Positions 43,260 through 53,116 of a DNA stretch of 64,000 bases are shown in pieces. A model generated the notes under the pieces. The model had not been told where the DNA came from. It worked only from the letters and a program-made list of their open reading frames with translations, and searched no databases. Numbering within the stretch: the first letter of the stretch is position 1; every line of letters starts with the position of its first letter. Source of the stretch: Rhynchopus euleeides (Eukaryota; Euglenozoa; Diplonemea; Diplonemida; Diplonemidae). The DNA lies in assembly GCA_963210315.1 (NCBI GenBank), contig OY723274.1:310001-374000 (forward strand), written 5' to 3'. The position numbers were made by a program, and so were the translations under genes.

Positions 43260-46007
43260 TCAGATGCTGTCGGCGTGGGGCCTCGTCGGGAGCAGTTCCG
43301 AGCATATCCTGGAGGACTGGTGCCTCACCTGGGAGGAGGTCGGGGAGGACGGGCTGTCGACATTCCCCTGCACGCTGTGCAGGGAAGCCACCGACTGGTG
43401 ATCCGTGAAGGTGTGCGACAGCGAGGCAACTTCGGAACCCCGCTTCCCCCTGCGGCCCCTCCGGCTCGACGGCAGGGTGCTCGCATCGTCCGGATCGACA
43501 GACCCCGCACGCCGCCCCGCTATGGCACGCGCCACATTCCGGTTTGAAACACTCCGCCCGTCGATGGGGCGATAGGAGGGGCGGTGCGCCCCGCCGCCGC
43601 CACCACCAGCAACCCCCGCAACCGCACCAACACCCGCAACACCACCACCCCCCGCCACCGGCGGGGCCCCCCGGAGCGACATGACGTCCTCCTCTGACAG
43701 CACGCTCTTCCGCAGGTCCTCCCTCCGGCTCCTCTCCCGCCCCGCCTGCAGGTCTGCCTGCTGCTCTTCCACCTGAGCCCGGGCGCGCTGCACATCCCCT
43801 ATGAGTGCCAGCTCTCTCTGGCTCCGCTGCACCGACCTGCCTCCTGATATGTCCACGGCATGATCCACGTCATTGGCAGCAGCGGCAGCCGGAAGGGGGG
43901 TGTCCAGGTTGTAGTCGAATTGGATGTCACCACTCTCTTCGTCAGAAGCCTCCTCGGGAGGCGGTGTGTACACCTCGTTGTGCTGCAGGTGCAGCGTGTC
44001 GGGCGCGTCGAACAGCCTTTCCTGGTGCGCCGCGATGCGCCTCTCCCTCTCCGCATCCACGTCGTCCTGCTCGGGGTTCATCTTCCTGCTGCGCTGGTTC
44101 TCCTCCAGCTCCACCTCCTGCGCCTCCTCCTGCGCTATCGCTTTGTACCAAGCCTTCTGCTTGCCCCCATCTTTCCCGTCAAAGTCATCACCAATGCGTT
44201 TCGTCCGCCGGAAGCAGAAGGCAAGGAAGAGAGCCAATAGACACACCCCACCAATCACCCCCAGCACGATGAAGAGGAAGGAGGACGTGGCACCATCCTC
44301 TGTTTCAGGGAGGCTGCGGAGGACGGCGCAGCGGGCAAGCCGGGAGTCCCACCCGCACTGGAGGGTTGCGTTTTGGCATGCGGGGATGCTGGTGCGGGTG
44401 TGGCACAGGGCGGAGGGCAGGCAGGACGCCGCGGTGCTGTCGTAGAAGCACCCCGCAAACACCTTGCAGTTTCCCTCGGGTTGGCCCGCGCATGCCGATC
44501 CGGCGGCGATGCACCACCCGCTGAGCGCCGCTTCATTCTCCGCTGTCGTCTCGGGGGACACGATGCCCATCGCGCCGAAGGAGACTGTGGAGGGGGACTG
44601 GAGGGAGCGCATCTCCGTCAGGCTGACGAAGTCACACCCAGCCTGCGACTCGCACTCAAACACGGTGGATGCGGCACGGCACTCTGGGGAGAGCACCGGA
44701 GAGGGCGTCGCCACCACCACCGCGGACCCCGGCGCATCCGTCGTCACATTCGCCACGGCAGGCGCATCGGTTGCCTGGGCTGCGCCAGGCGATGGCGTGT
44801 CCGTTTGAGGTGTGGGCGGCGCCTGGGATCCCGGAGGGACAGGCGGCTCGGGGGTGACAGGGGGCTCGGGGGTGGCCTTCACCACTGGCTGCGGCGTCTC
44901 CGGGGGCAGCGATGGCGCCGGTGTCGGCGGGGCAGGCGTCACGGGCACGATGGGGCCCGACCAGCACAGGGGGCCCAGGGGGACAAACGAGGGGGACACG
45001 GTCACCACGACACCCAGCTCTGCAGCGTCTCCCACCAGGTCGTAGTCCCGGAGGTGAACCGTCTCCACCTTGGTGCCATACGTCGCCTCACCTGTGGCGA
45101 AGAGTCCCTTCACGTCACCGATGGCCGAGAGGAAAGGCCTATTGTATTCGTGCCACTCCTCAACGAGCGCTGGGTGTGTCTCGGCTGCCGTCTTCCCGTC
45201 GGTGCTGACGACATAGAGGTCTGCCGGGAACCCGCCTTTGCCGACGGCTGAGATGAGCAGCTTTCTGTCGACCGGGCTGCTCACCATGTCGCCGAGCTTC
45301 GCGTCCGACGGAATGACCCCGCGGAAGTTCTCCAGCACCTCCCACTGCGAGGTGGGGCTGTCGAGGCTGTTCTTCTGCAGCACCTTCTCCCCGGAGGGGG
45401 TGGTGTACACCAGGTAGATCCATCTGTCGATGATCACGATCGAACCGCCATCTTCGATGTTGGCTGGGATTTTCCCATCCTTGATGAAGTCATGCGTCGG
45501 GGCTGCGACGACATCGCCAACTTTGAGGTAGTCCCTCTGCACGATGATGTTGAGCGCATTGACAGCAAGCTCCTGATAGCAGGCATAGACGTCACGCGTG
45601 TCCTTATCCACGGCAAGACCTATGATTTTCCCACGCTTCGTCGCGATGTCAGCAACGGCAATCGGGGCTGTGTCGATGTGTGCGTCCTGCGGGATGTGAA
45701 ACCTCCAGAGGATCCACCTCGATGACTTCACCTCGCTGGGAGATGTGTAGAACATGTCGTGTGTGACGGGGTCGATCGTGCACCCCATCCGAGTGTCGGG
45801 CAGCAGCATGTCCTTCCCGTAGTGCTCGACCTGGACGTGATCCAGATGTGCCTTTGACATGCCGTCCTTTGCCATGTAGATCATGAAACCTTCGCCGACT
45901 TCCCTCCCCGATGTAGAAGTGGTGCCAAACACAGCATCGCATAAGCAAGCTGCAATCACGGAAGCCACAGCGACGGCAGCACCAGACGAACCTCTGTGCA
46001 GAATCAT
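43260..46007 (-). CDS. Type I membrane protein with large ectodomain, paralog 2
   Basis: The start is the ATG at 46007 (MILHRGSSG), giving 915 aa. Layout matches paralog 1 at 21477-24050: signal peptide (about 1-28), ectodomain starting GEGFMIYMAKDG, a shared CWSGPI motif before a Pro/Thr-rich linker, a Cys-rich domain, one transmembrane helix (about 574-596), the juxtamembrane K-R-I-G-D-D-F-D-G, VYTPPPEE, and a C-terminal QSSRICSEL. The tail has an added Gly/Ala/Val-rich segment (about 43585-43670). It is likely a surface receptor or adhesin signalling through a conserved tail; no catalytic domain was seen. A 660-bp palindrome begins 3 bases upstream of the ATG. Removing it with a 2-bp AA duplication would leave a C-tract followed by TGCAAG just before ATG. 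Confidence 0.9.
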   Translation of the reverse strand: MILHRGSSGAAVAVASVIAACLCDAVFGTTSTSGREVGEGFMIYMAKDGMSKAHLDHVQVEHYGKDMLLPDTRMGCTIDPVTHDMFYTSPSEVKSSRWILWRFHIPQDAHIDTAPIAVADIATKRGKIIGLAVDKDTRDVYACYQELAVNALNIIVQRDYLKVGDVVAAPTHDFIKDGKIPANIEDGGSIVIIDRWIYLVYTTPSGEKVLQKNSLDSPTSQWEVLENFRGVIPSDAKLGDMVSSPVDRKLLISAVGKGGFPADLYVVSTDGKTAAETHPALVEEWHEYNRPFLSAIGDVKGLFATGEATYGTKVETVHLRDYDLVGDAAELGVVVTVSPSFVPLGPLCWSGPIVPVTPAPPTPAPSLPPETPQPVVKATPEPPVTPEPPVPPGSQAPPTPQTDTPSPGAAQATDAPAVANVTTDAPGSAVVVATPSPVLSPECRAASTVFECESQAGCDFVSLTEMRSLQSPSTVSFGAMGIVSPETTAENEAALSGWCIAAGSACAGQPEGNCKVFAGCFYDSTAASCLPSALCHTRTSIPACQNATLQCGWDSRLARCAVLRSLPETEDGATSSFLFIVLGVIGGVCLLALFLAFCFRRTKRIGDDFDGKDGGKQKAWYKAIAQEEAQEVELEENQRSRKMNPEQDDVDAERERRIAAHQERLFDAPDTLHLQHNEVYTPPPEEASDEESGDIQFDYNLDTPLPAAAAANDVDHAVDISGGRSVQRSQRELALIGDVQRARAQVEEQQADLQAGRERSRREDLRKSVLSEEDVMSLRGAPPVAGGGGVAGVGAVAGVAGGGGGGAHRPSYRPIDGRSVSNRNVARAIAGRRAGSVDPDDASTLPSSRRGRRGKRGSEVASLSHTFTDHQSVASLHSVQGNVDSPSSPTSSQVRHQSSRICSELLPTRPHADSI

Positions 46008-46010
46008 CTT

Positions 46011-46670
46011 CACGGTGGGATCTTGTAAATTTTACATGTATAACTACAAGTATATACATGTATTATACATGTATAATACTTGCATGTCAACTATTATACA
46101 TGTATAATACATGTATATGCCTGAAATATACATGTAAAATACATGTATATCAAGTAAAAATACAAGTATAATACTTGCATGTCAACTATTATACTTGTAT
46201 TTTTACTTGATATACATGTATTTTACATGTATATTTCAGGCATTTACATGTATTTTACATGTATAATACTTGTCATGCAAGTATTATACATGTAAAATAC
46301 TTGCATGACAAGTAAAATACATGTATAATACTTGCATGACAAGTAAAATACTTGCATGCAAGTAAAATACATGTATTTTACTTGCATGCAAGTATTTTAC
46401 TTGTCATGCAAGTATTTTACATGTATAATACTTGCATGACAAGTATTATACATGTAAAATACATGTATATCAAGTAAAAATACATGTATAATAGTTGACA
46501 TGCAAGTATTATACTTGTATTTTTACTTGATATACATGTATTTTACATGTATATTTCAGGCATATACATGTATTATACATGTATAATAGTTGACATGCAA
46601 GTATTATACATGTATAATACATGTATTATACTTGTAGTTATACATGTAAAATTTACAAGATCCCACCGTG
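46011..46670. mobile_element. 660-bp near-perfect palindrome with CACGGTG ends
   Basis: It begins CACGGTGGGATCTTGTAAAT and ends with the reverse complement, and symmetry continues to a centre near 46340. The interior is AT-rich and made almost wholly of short words (ACATGTAT, ACTTGCATG, CATGACAAG, TATACATG), many themselves palindromic. There is no coding capacity. The flanks are TT on both sides, which fits a 2-bp target duplication but could be chance. It is probably a foldback element rather than a replication or transcription signal, because it has sharp, shared termini. Confidence 0.8.
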
Positions 46671-47087
46671 TTGCAGGGGGGGGGGGGGGGGTGGGGCGGT
46701 GCACGGTGCGCTAGTGTTGGCAACCACTAGTGGAGTCGACAACTGAAACCTCGACAACTGACTGGGTTGTTGACGACAAGTGCCAGTTGTCGACTCGACA
46801 ACTGGCACTTGTCGAGTCGACAACTGGCACTTGTCGACTCGACAACTCTATACACTGTACTGCAGGAAGAACGCCCAAGTATGAAGGGGAAAACGCACAG
46901 TTGGGTGTGTGCTTGGGATATGAGGTGTGGTGGCATATCAGCGCTGGACTTTGTTGCGAATTTCCTTGTGCCGTTTCTCCCTCCCACAACCCACATCACC
47001 AGGGTCTTGCAAGCCCTGACCAGATTACCTCCATTGTTGAATAGATACACACACGCCAACAGACACACACACACACAGCTATCAATC

Positions 47088-48110
47088 ATGCCTGCCTCTG
47101 CCAAAACCACGGCGAAGAGAAGCAGAACGGAGGAAACCGCCCCGAGCTCGGCCCCCCCGACGAAGCAGCCCGCCACTCAGCCGGGCTTTATTCAACTTTT
47201 TGTTGAATACTACGTCGAGCCGGAGGAGGGGGGGCGGCTGTCGAACACAGCCCTGAAGGCACTGATCGGGAAGATCACGGGCAAGCCCATAAAGGGCAAC
47301 GACGGGACCGTGAGCGCGGCGATGGGGGCCAGGTACAAGGAGTACCAGGGGGGGACGGTGTCGGAGAAGTCGGCGAAGGAGGCGCAGCTGGAGAGGTACT
47401 CCATCCGCACCAAGGGGGGGACGGATACGGAGTTCATTGGTGTGAGGATCACACCATCTCCATCAGCCTCCGCCAAGTCCAAGGCGAAACTGGAGCAGAT
47501 GCAGAAGCTGCACCCGCACGCCGCCCTCACCTCGGGCGTAAAGATGTCCCGGCTCTACGCCGCAGAGGTGAAGCTGGCTGCCCCCCAGAAGACGAAGGCA
47601 TCCTCGAAGGCAGACAAGATCTTTCCTCAATACTCAGGAAGGAAGAGAGACGTGTCGTCGTTGCAGGGAGCAGCCAACACCTTTGCTCCAAGAACCGTCG
47701 GGGGATTCTACGAGTTCATCGTGGAATCTGGGCTGTCGACGGTACAGAAGGTGACCCAGAATGGGCACATTCTGCGCCTCACCCTGCGGAGGCTGCGCGC
47801 AACGCAGGACTTGGAGGCGAAGGAGTACGAGGTGGACCTGCACATCCCCTCCAAGTACCTGCTGGACCCGGGTCACGCTGCGCAGGTCAAGGACCGTGAG
47901 GGGATCGTCGTTGTGAGGCAGCTGCTGGTGGATTCTGGCGGCGAACAGTCGATACAGGCAACGACTGACACCGGCAAGTTTACAGACTTGCTGGATGGCG
48001 ACGAAGATGAAGAAGAGGAACTGGACGATGAGGCAAGTGAGACTGCCCCCCCACCTAGCCCAAGCCAATCTAACTCAGGCCCAACGCAGGTGGATGTGGA
48101 TGACATTTGA
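47088..48110 (+). CDS. Transposon-borne protein 1, unknown function
   Basis: 340 aa from the ATG at 47088 (MPASAKTTAKRSR). The upstream frame is open but only translates the inverted repeat; a CA-repeat ending in CACAG lies 9 nt before the ATG. The N-terminus is basic with a nuclear-localisation look (AKRSR). Next is a compact region (about 30-125: LFVEYYVEPEEGG ... FIGVRITPS) that could be a winged-helix or similar DNA-binding fold, then a second folded region (about 185-290). It ends in a strongly acidic tail (DGDEDEEEELDDEAS) followed by a Pro/Ser-rich end. No DDE, HUH or recombinase motif was recognised. Its place inside long inverted repeats points to a role in the element's movement. 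Confidence 0.75.
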   Translation: MPASAKTTAKRSRTEETAPSSAPPTKQPATQPGFIQLFVEYYVEPEEGGRLSNTALKALIGKITGKPIKGNDGTVSAAMGARYKEYQGGTVSEKSAKEAQLERYSIRTKGGTDTEFIGVRITPSPSASAKSKAKLEQMQKLHPHAALTSGVKMSRLYAAEVKLAAPQKTKASSKADKIFPQYSGRKRDVSSLQGAANTFAPRTVGGFYEFIVESGLSTVQKVTQNGHILRLTLRRLRATQDLEAKEYEVDLHIPSKYLLDPGHAAQVKDREGIVVVRQLLVDSGGEQSIQATTDTGKFTDLLDGDEDEEEELDDEASETAPPPSPSQSNSGPTQVDVDDI

Positions 48111-48314
48111 TGATCCAGTGTGAGTGTGGAAGCGTCAACGTATATGAAAGCAAACGGAAGAAAAGGTGCAGAACGATCGCAGTGACACTTTCCCTTTTTT
48201 GGTTATCACTCTTGACGTCATCCTCCCCCCGCCGGTTCCTCAGGCATAGCCTTTTTTGTTGGGATGCACACACACACCACAGGAGAGCCGGGTGGGAATG
48301 GTTCCGAAGAGACA

Positions 48315-49371
48315 ATGCAAGATGAAATGTCCTTGATGGCTGAGGGTATTCGCAGGTCACGATTTGTGGCAGGGACGTCCATCCGGAAGTGCGGTGAAAT
48401 CTCGAAATGCATTCGAGAGACGTTTCGGGAGCACGGGAAGGCGCCTGAGAGGCACGGGCTCTCCCCGGCGACGGTGAGGAAGCATGAAGAGCACCTCCAG
48501 AGAGTGGTCGAGGCAAGGAGGGGTAGTTTGCTCAAAACTCTCGAGCACATTGTCGAAACACACCTGCATCGCATCGACATGGAACACCCTCGTGTTGTCC
48601 TGACTGCTGATGGCTATAACCCGGGCAGCAGGGACCTCACAGCCAGGATCCGCTTAGCTGCAGGTATTGCTCTAAGCTTTGGAAGCTGGCAACGGTCGAA
48701 GCAAGATCTACTCAGCCTGTGCCTCGGAAAGGACTATGGAGCGCGACCTCATTCTTTTCGAGATCCAACAACTTCAAAGTTGGGGCGAGAATGGGCTTTG
48801 GGGGGGTTCAGGACATACTCCGAAGTTAATGACCGCCGTTGGGGCATTCAATGTGTGTTCATGTGTTGTTGCGGGCAGCTGGGAAAAGGCAACAGGATCT
48901 CTCTACCGAAGACTTGAGTCTGCTGGGCTGGCGGACCACGTCAAAGAGAGAGGTCAGAGCGGGTGTGTCTTTTGGATTGATCCGAAAAAACCACCGAAAA
49001 CCATACTGAACGTGTGTGTGTGTGGCAAGGAACCTTGGGGTGTGCCTCCCACCCCTACTCAAGAAGAAACCCAGTCTCTCCCGGAGGAGGTTCATGAATT
49101 TCGATGCATTATTTGTGACTACTCCTCAGCAAAGAAAACGTCTCTGTTTGCACACTACGATGCAAAGCACAGACCAGGGAGCAATGTCCCTTGCTCGTCA
49201 TGCACAATCGAATGCAAAATATGTCACACAACAATAAGATTGAAGGGACAAAGCCAGCACTACCTGGCCCACCACCCCCGCTCTCTCACAACAAAACGTT
49301 GCTTACTTTGCTTTGAGACCTTCCGTAGTGTCCGTGAACGCGATCTCCACATGAAGACTGACCATCCTTGA
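48315..49371 (+). pseudogene. Transposon-borne protein 2, zinc-finger protein with apparent frameshift
   Basis: Starts at ATG 48315 (MQDEMSLMAEGIRRSRF); an earlier in-frame ATG is at 48264. The first frame carries a helix-rich region (SPATVRKHEEHLQRVVEARR) and the motif VVLTADGYNPGSRDL. Around 48665-48700 the protein-like reading passes to the next frame (ERTMERDLILFEIQQLQSW), which continues to 49371. Its C-terminus has at least two C2H2-type fingers (CIICDYSSAKKTSLFAHYDAKH and CLLCFETFRSVRERDLHMKT split pattern) plus CSSCTIECKICHT. A one-base indel or a small intron would explain the switch; no short duplication is evident. Combined length is about 350 aa. Probably DNA-binding; the catalytic partner of the element is unknown. 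Confidence 0.6.
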
Positions 49372-49636
49372 GAAGGGGACAAGGAAATTCGCAACAAAGT
49401 CCAGCGCTGATATGCCACCACACCTCATATCCCAAGCACACACCCAACTGTGCGTTTTTCCCTTCATATTTGGGCGTTCTTCCTGCAGTACAGTGTATAG
49501 AGTTGTCGAGTCGACAACTGCCAGTTGTCGACTCGACAAGTGCCAGTTGTCGAGTCGACAACTGGCAGTTGTCGAGTTTGAGGTTGTCGACTCCACTAGT
49601 TGAGGTCACTCGTAACTACCAAACTAGTGCACCGTG

Positions 49637-51419
49637 TGGCGGGTGGCTCCAGCCAGATCAAGGTTCGGTCTGCACAACCCAGGTGATATGCACCCCCACC
49701 CCGCCCTCCACCCCACACCCACACCACCCCTGCCCCTCCCAGTAGGGGGGGAGGTGGGGGGGTAAGGGGGTGGGGGGACACCCGCAACCCCGGCACCTCT
49801 GGGTTGCAGTCTCCTGTGTGGGTGGTGGTGGGGCTGTGCAGTGCAGATCACTCGTGGTTGGTATGTCGTGCGAGGGGCACCCCGGAATGCAGGCAGTGTC
49901 TGAGGCTTGGTGTTGTGCAACATCATCAGAGCAGGGAGGGGGTGCGGTGGACACCTGCTCTCGCAGGCACGGTGGGGGGGGGGGGGGGGTAAAGAGTAGA
50001 ATGTAGAATTGATTCACGGTGGGGGGGGGGGGGGGGGGGGGTTATTGGTTATCGCGACCTGTGCTGTAAGTTTTTGTGTTGCTGTTGTTTCGCTTTTGCT
50101 TTGTTTTGGGGCCTTTCCTCCTCAGCTGCCCCGCTTCGCAGGTCCGGTTCGCACAACCCTACTACCACAAAAGTAAGGCAGGGCTGATCCCGTCACTCTA
50201 AACACAGGATATGTGCCACGCCCTCCCGCATGCATGTGACATGATCATGCCGAAAGAAGTGCCGAAGGGCCTGGGTGATGTCAGGGTAGGACGCCGACAG
50301 GCACTGGACGCCCCTCGCCCCCCTACGGCCGACCAAAAAAAGCCTGGCCACCCCAGAACCTGGTACCCCCCCCCCCCGATAGTACTCCTCTTTTCCCATA
50401 ATGTCCCAGGCCTGTCGCCAACTTTTCGATTTTGGAGATTTGGTGGGTTGACGCTCCTGTTTGGGGGGGGGGGGGGGGGTCAGGAGGGAAGACACTAGGA
50501 GCCAATTACTAGGAATATTGTGCGACTGCGGGTGCGAAACTGGACTGGATGTACTGGCAAGTCAGAGGCCACACCCACATCCTTGTCCCAGCCCCTTTTG
50601 GGTGGGGTTAACCTGGTCAACCCTACCCACCCGCCTGAGAAATAAGGCTAACCCCAACCCCAAACCCCGCGGCCCTATTCTTATTTCACACCCTGGGGGG
50701 GGGGGGGGGTAGGGGGGGGTATCTGCCCTTTAAAAAGCGTGAGAAACACCACATTTTTGAACATCGACTTCTTTTGACGTACCGGCCGTCAAAACCCCCA
50801 CCAACCACCCCAGAACACCGATATCACCCCCTATCCGACACACCAGACCCCCCCATGGCACCTCCAGAGGCTTTTTTGCGACGTCAAAATTTTCGGCCTA
50901 GGTTTGGTACCTGGGCCATCCCTGTGGGAGAGGTGTTCAGATTTTTGCGAACAGTGGACATCTATTTTCAGGGTTTTTGGTGTCTGGCAATGCCGAGGGG
51001 TGTGGGGGGGTGCATTCTGGATCGAGGGCAGGGTCCACCAGACCCGTTCTCTTCCGAGAAACGATATTTTTGACCCCCAAACTTGCAACCCATCTCCTGT
51101 GGGCCTGTTTGTACGTCAATTAGCCTTTATTCTAAGCAAAACGACGCTCACATGCGTCATCCCACTTAGTCCGAGAGTCCGCTGACGAGACACACATCTC
51201 TGCCCTCTTCTAGTTCAGACTCAGTCAGCACCAACCTAGCACCCTCTCTTTCTCTGTGGCTCTTTCTGTTGGTGTCACAACTGCACCAGTTGCCTAGGCC
51301 AGGCTCCATTCGAGGCAGGAAGCACATCTCTGATTATTGGTGTCGCCGTCCACAGCGTCTCTGAGTCTATGTCTTTGCAACATCTGATTGCTTGCGGGAG
51401 TATTGTCAGGACAGGCATG
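49637..51419. other. Gene-poor region with long G-runs
   Basis: G-runs of 15-21 lie at about 49973, 50021, 50462 and 50695. A minus-strand frame at 50193-50495 has a protein-like end (PDITQALRHFFRHDH) but no further support. The word TAGAATGTAGAATTGATT at about 49996-50013 recurs, slightly changed, at about 52836-52855, each time just after a G-run. Confidence 0.4.
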
Positions 51420-51700
51420 CAACCAGGACATGTGGGATACCCAGCGGGATATATGAAAATGGGATATCCCTGCCGTCCGCCATATGCCCCCCGGGAGACA
51501 GGGCCATCTCTGCGGGATATGGGGGTCAGAATCCGCAGGATATCATCACCAGGTCACGCGGGATACCCCCGCATGTGCATGGGATATCAAATGGGACCTG
51601 GTTTGACCGAAGAGCCAACCATATTCCGTACAATATGTTGTATCAGTGTGGGTGGCTATGCCTGGTACCTAGGCCAGGTACCAAACCTAGGCAGGAAAAT
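51420..51700. repeat. Region rich in GGGATATCCC and palindromic hexamer words
   Basis: Repeated GGGATAT/ATATCCC words, including GGGATATCCC itself, and CCTAGG/GGTACC words (AGGCCAGGTACC) occupy this stretch. A related CCTAGGTTTGGTACCTGG lies at about 50897-50914. Confidence 0.55.
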
Positions 51701-51857
51701 GAGCATGGCAGATGAGTGGCCCCCAGAGGGCACTGGGGGTCACCAAAGTGCCCTGTAGGTGTTTCTGGGGTGTTTTGGACCACTTTGTATGGTTGGATGT
51801 CGACTTAGGTGCCGTTTTCGCATATGTCAAAAATTCGGGTTTCTCACGCACATATAC

Positions 51858-52816
51858 CCCCCCCTAGCCACACAGGGTATGCGAATCGTATTCTCGCATG
51901 CGAGAATTATTCTCGCACGGATTCTCGCATGATTCTCGCATGCGAGAATGATTCTCGCATGATGCGAGAATGGGTAGACAAGGCAGTAGGTCAAGGAAAC
52001 TGTCTCCTTTTCACTATATTCGACTCGCACCCAGCATCACACCTTCAATTCTCCAAGTAGTCTGCCACCTGAAGGCAGCTGGAGGCAGTTTGGGTGGTGT
52101 AGCCGTCACGCGACGTGTTCAAGCCTGTCCACATATTGACACGGAGGTGGTTCTCACAGGGTATTTTGAGGGTTTCTCCCCTCGACGATGAGGGGGCCAG
52201 GGATGCAATTTTTACTGTTTTCCACAAGGATGTTGTCGGGAGGTGTTCAAGGCCTACCTGGTCCTGAGTGCGGCACACCTTGTTGCCGACACCCCCTTGG
52301 CCTTCTGGAAGAAAGCCAAGGCAGCCCTCCTTCCCGCCTTTGGCCGTACGTGGTGGAGTGTCTGCAGACCTGGCTGAGTATGACGAACGTGGACTGCATC
52401 TTCAGCATCGCCACCGCGGGGAAGAAAGACGAGCACGCGTATCGCCAGATGAGGACACCGTCAAGTTGTGCCTGAGGCAGGCAGGTGGTGTGCTGAGGTT
52501 CACGGGTGGTGGATACCCCCTCTCGCCTGCAGGATAGCACTGGAGAACATGGCGACAGCCACAGTGAAAACGAAGACCGTGGGTGACATCGATATGAACA
52601 CCGACATCGTCTGATATCCCCACGTGCACCAGTGAGGTCAGGGTGCGAGTGGGTGGGGTTGCGTGAGGGTAGAACTGGGTAAAAATCCATTCTCGCATAT
52701 TCTCGCATATGCGAGAATCATGCGAGAATGTGCGAGACATGCGAGAATTTCATCAAATTCTCGCACATGCGAGAATGTGCGAGAATACGATTCGCATACC
52801 CTGTGTGCCTAGGGGG
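51858..52816. mobile_element. Foldback element with palindromic subterminal words and a decayed hAT-like fragment
   Basis: The left end (CTAGCCACACAGGGTATGCG, then AATCGTATTCTCGCA) and the right end are inverted copies. Both subterminal regions are clusters of ATTCTCGCATGCGAGAAT-type palindromes (51890-51972 and 52690-52790). Inside, 52230-52470 encodes fragments in shifting frames that resemble a hAT C-terminus (DTPLAFWKKAKAALLPAF, then TNVDCIFSIATAGK). The internal protein is clearly broken. Confidence 0.65.
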
Positions 52817-53116
52817 GGGGGGGGGGGTGTAGAGTAGAATGTCCAGAATTGATTGTTCCACGGAAATGGAAACACTATAAGAGGGGGTGGGGTGCTTTGT
52901 TTGTCCTGCTACGTGCAGCAGGTATGGAGCGAGGATCATTGGAGCCCGGGGTGATCAGTTCCCAGGCAGACACAACTACACCCCATGAGCCAAAGGGGGG
53001 GTGGACCTCCTCCCTGCACTTGCAAGAGGTACACCTCCACCTTGGGTCCGGAGCCAGAAGTGCTTGAGTATGAGCACTCAGATCCCAAAATGGTGGGGGT
53101 ATGGAAAAGTCGGTGA

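Larger units (their letters stand above)
46702..49636 (+). mobile_element. DNA transposon of unrecognised superfamily, long structured inverted repeats
   Basis: The ends are CACGGTGCGCTAGT and its near complement ACTAGTGCACCGTG. Inverted repeats of about 280 bp (46702-46985 and 49365-49636) each contain a cluster of GTCGACTCGACAACTGGCAC-type words and a well conserved inner stretch of about 140 bp. Two genes lie between them on the plus strand. Neither protein matches a transposase I know. Flanking dinucleotides are TG on both sides, so a 2-bp duplication is possible. The left end is 31 bp from the palindrome at 46011-46670, which shares the heptamer. Confidence 0.8.

Noticed and set aside
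46767..47087. Extended N-terminus of transposon protein 1
   Set aside because: It translates the terminal inverted repeat, which also appears open on the other strand at the right end.
46011..47088. Host strand-switch region or replication origin at the palindrome
   Set aside because: The plus-strand genes to the right belong to a transposon with its own inverted repeats, and the palindrome has sharp termini shared with that transposon, so an element is the simpler reading.
46702..49636. Assignment to Transib/RAG because of the RSS-like heptamer
   Set aside because: There is no RAG1-like transposase and no 5-bp target duplication; the match is seven bases with one difference.
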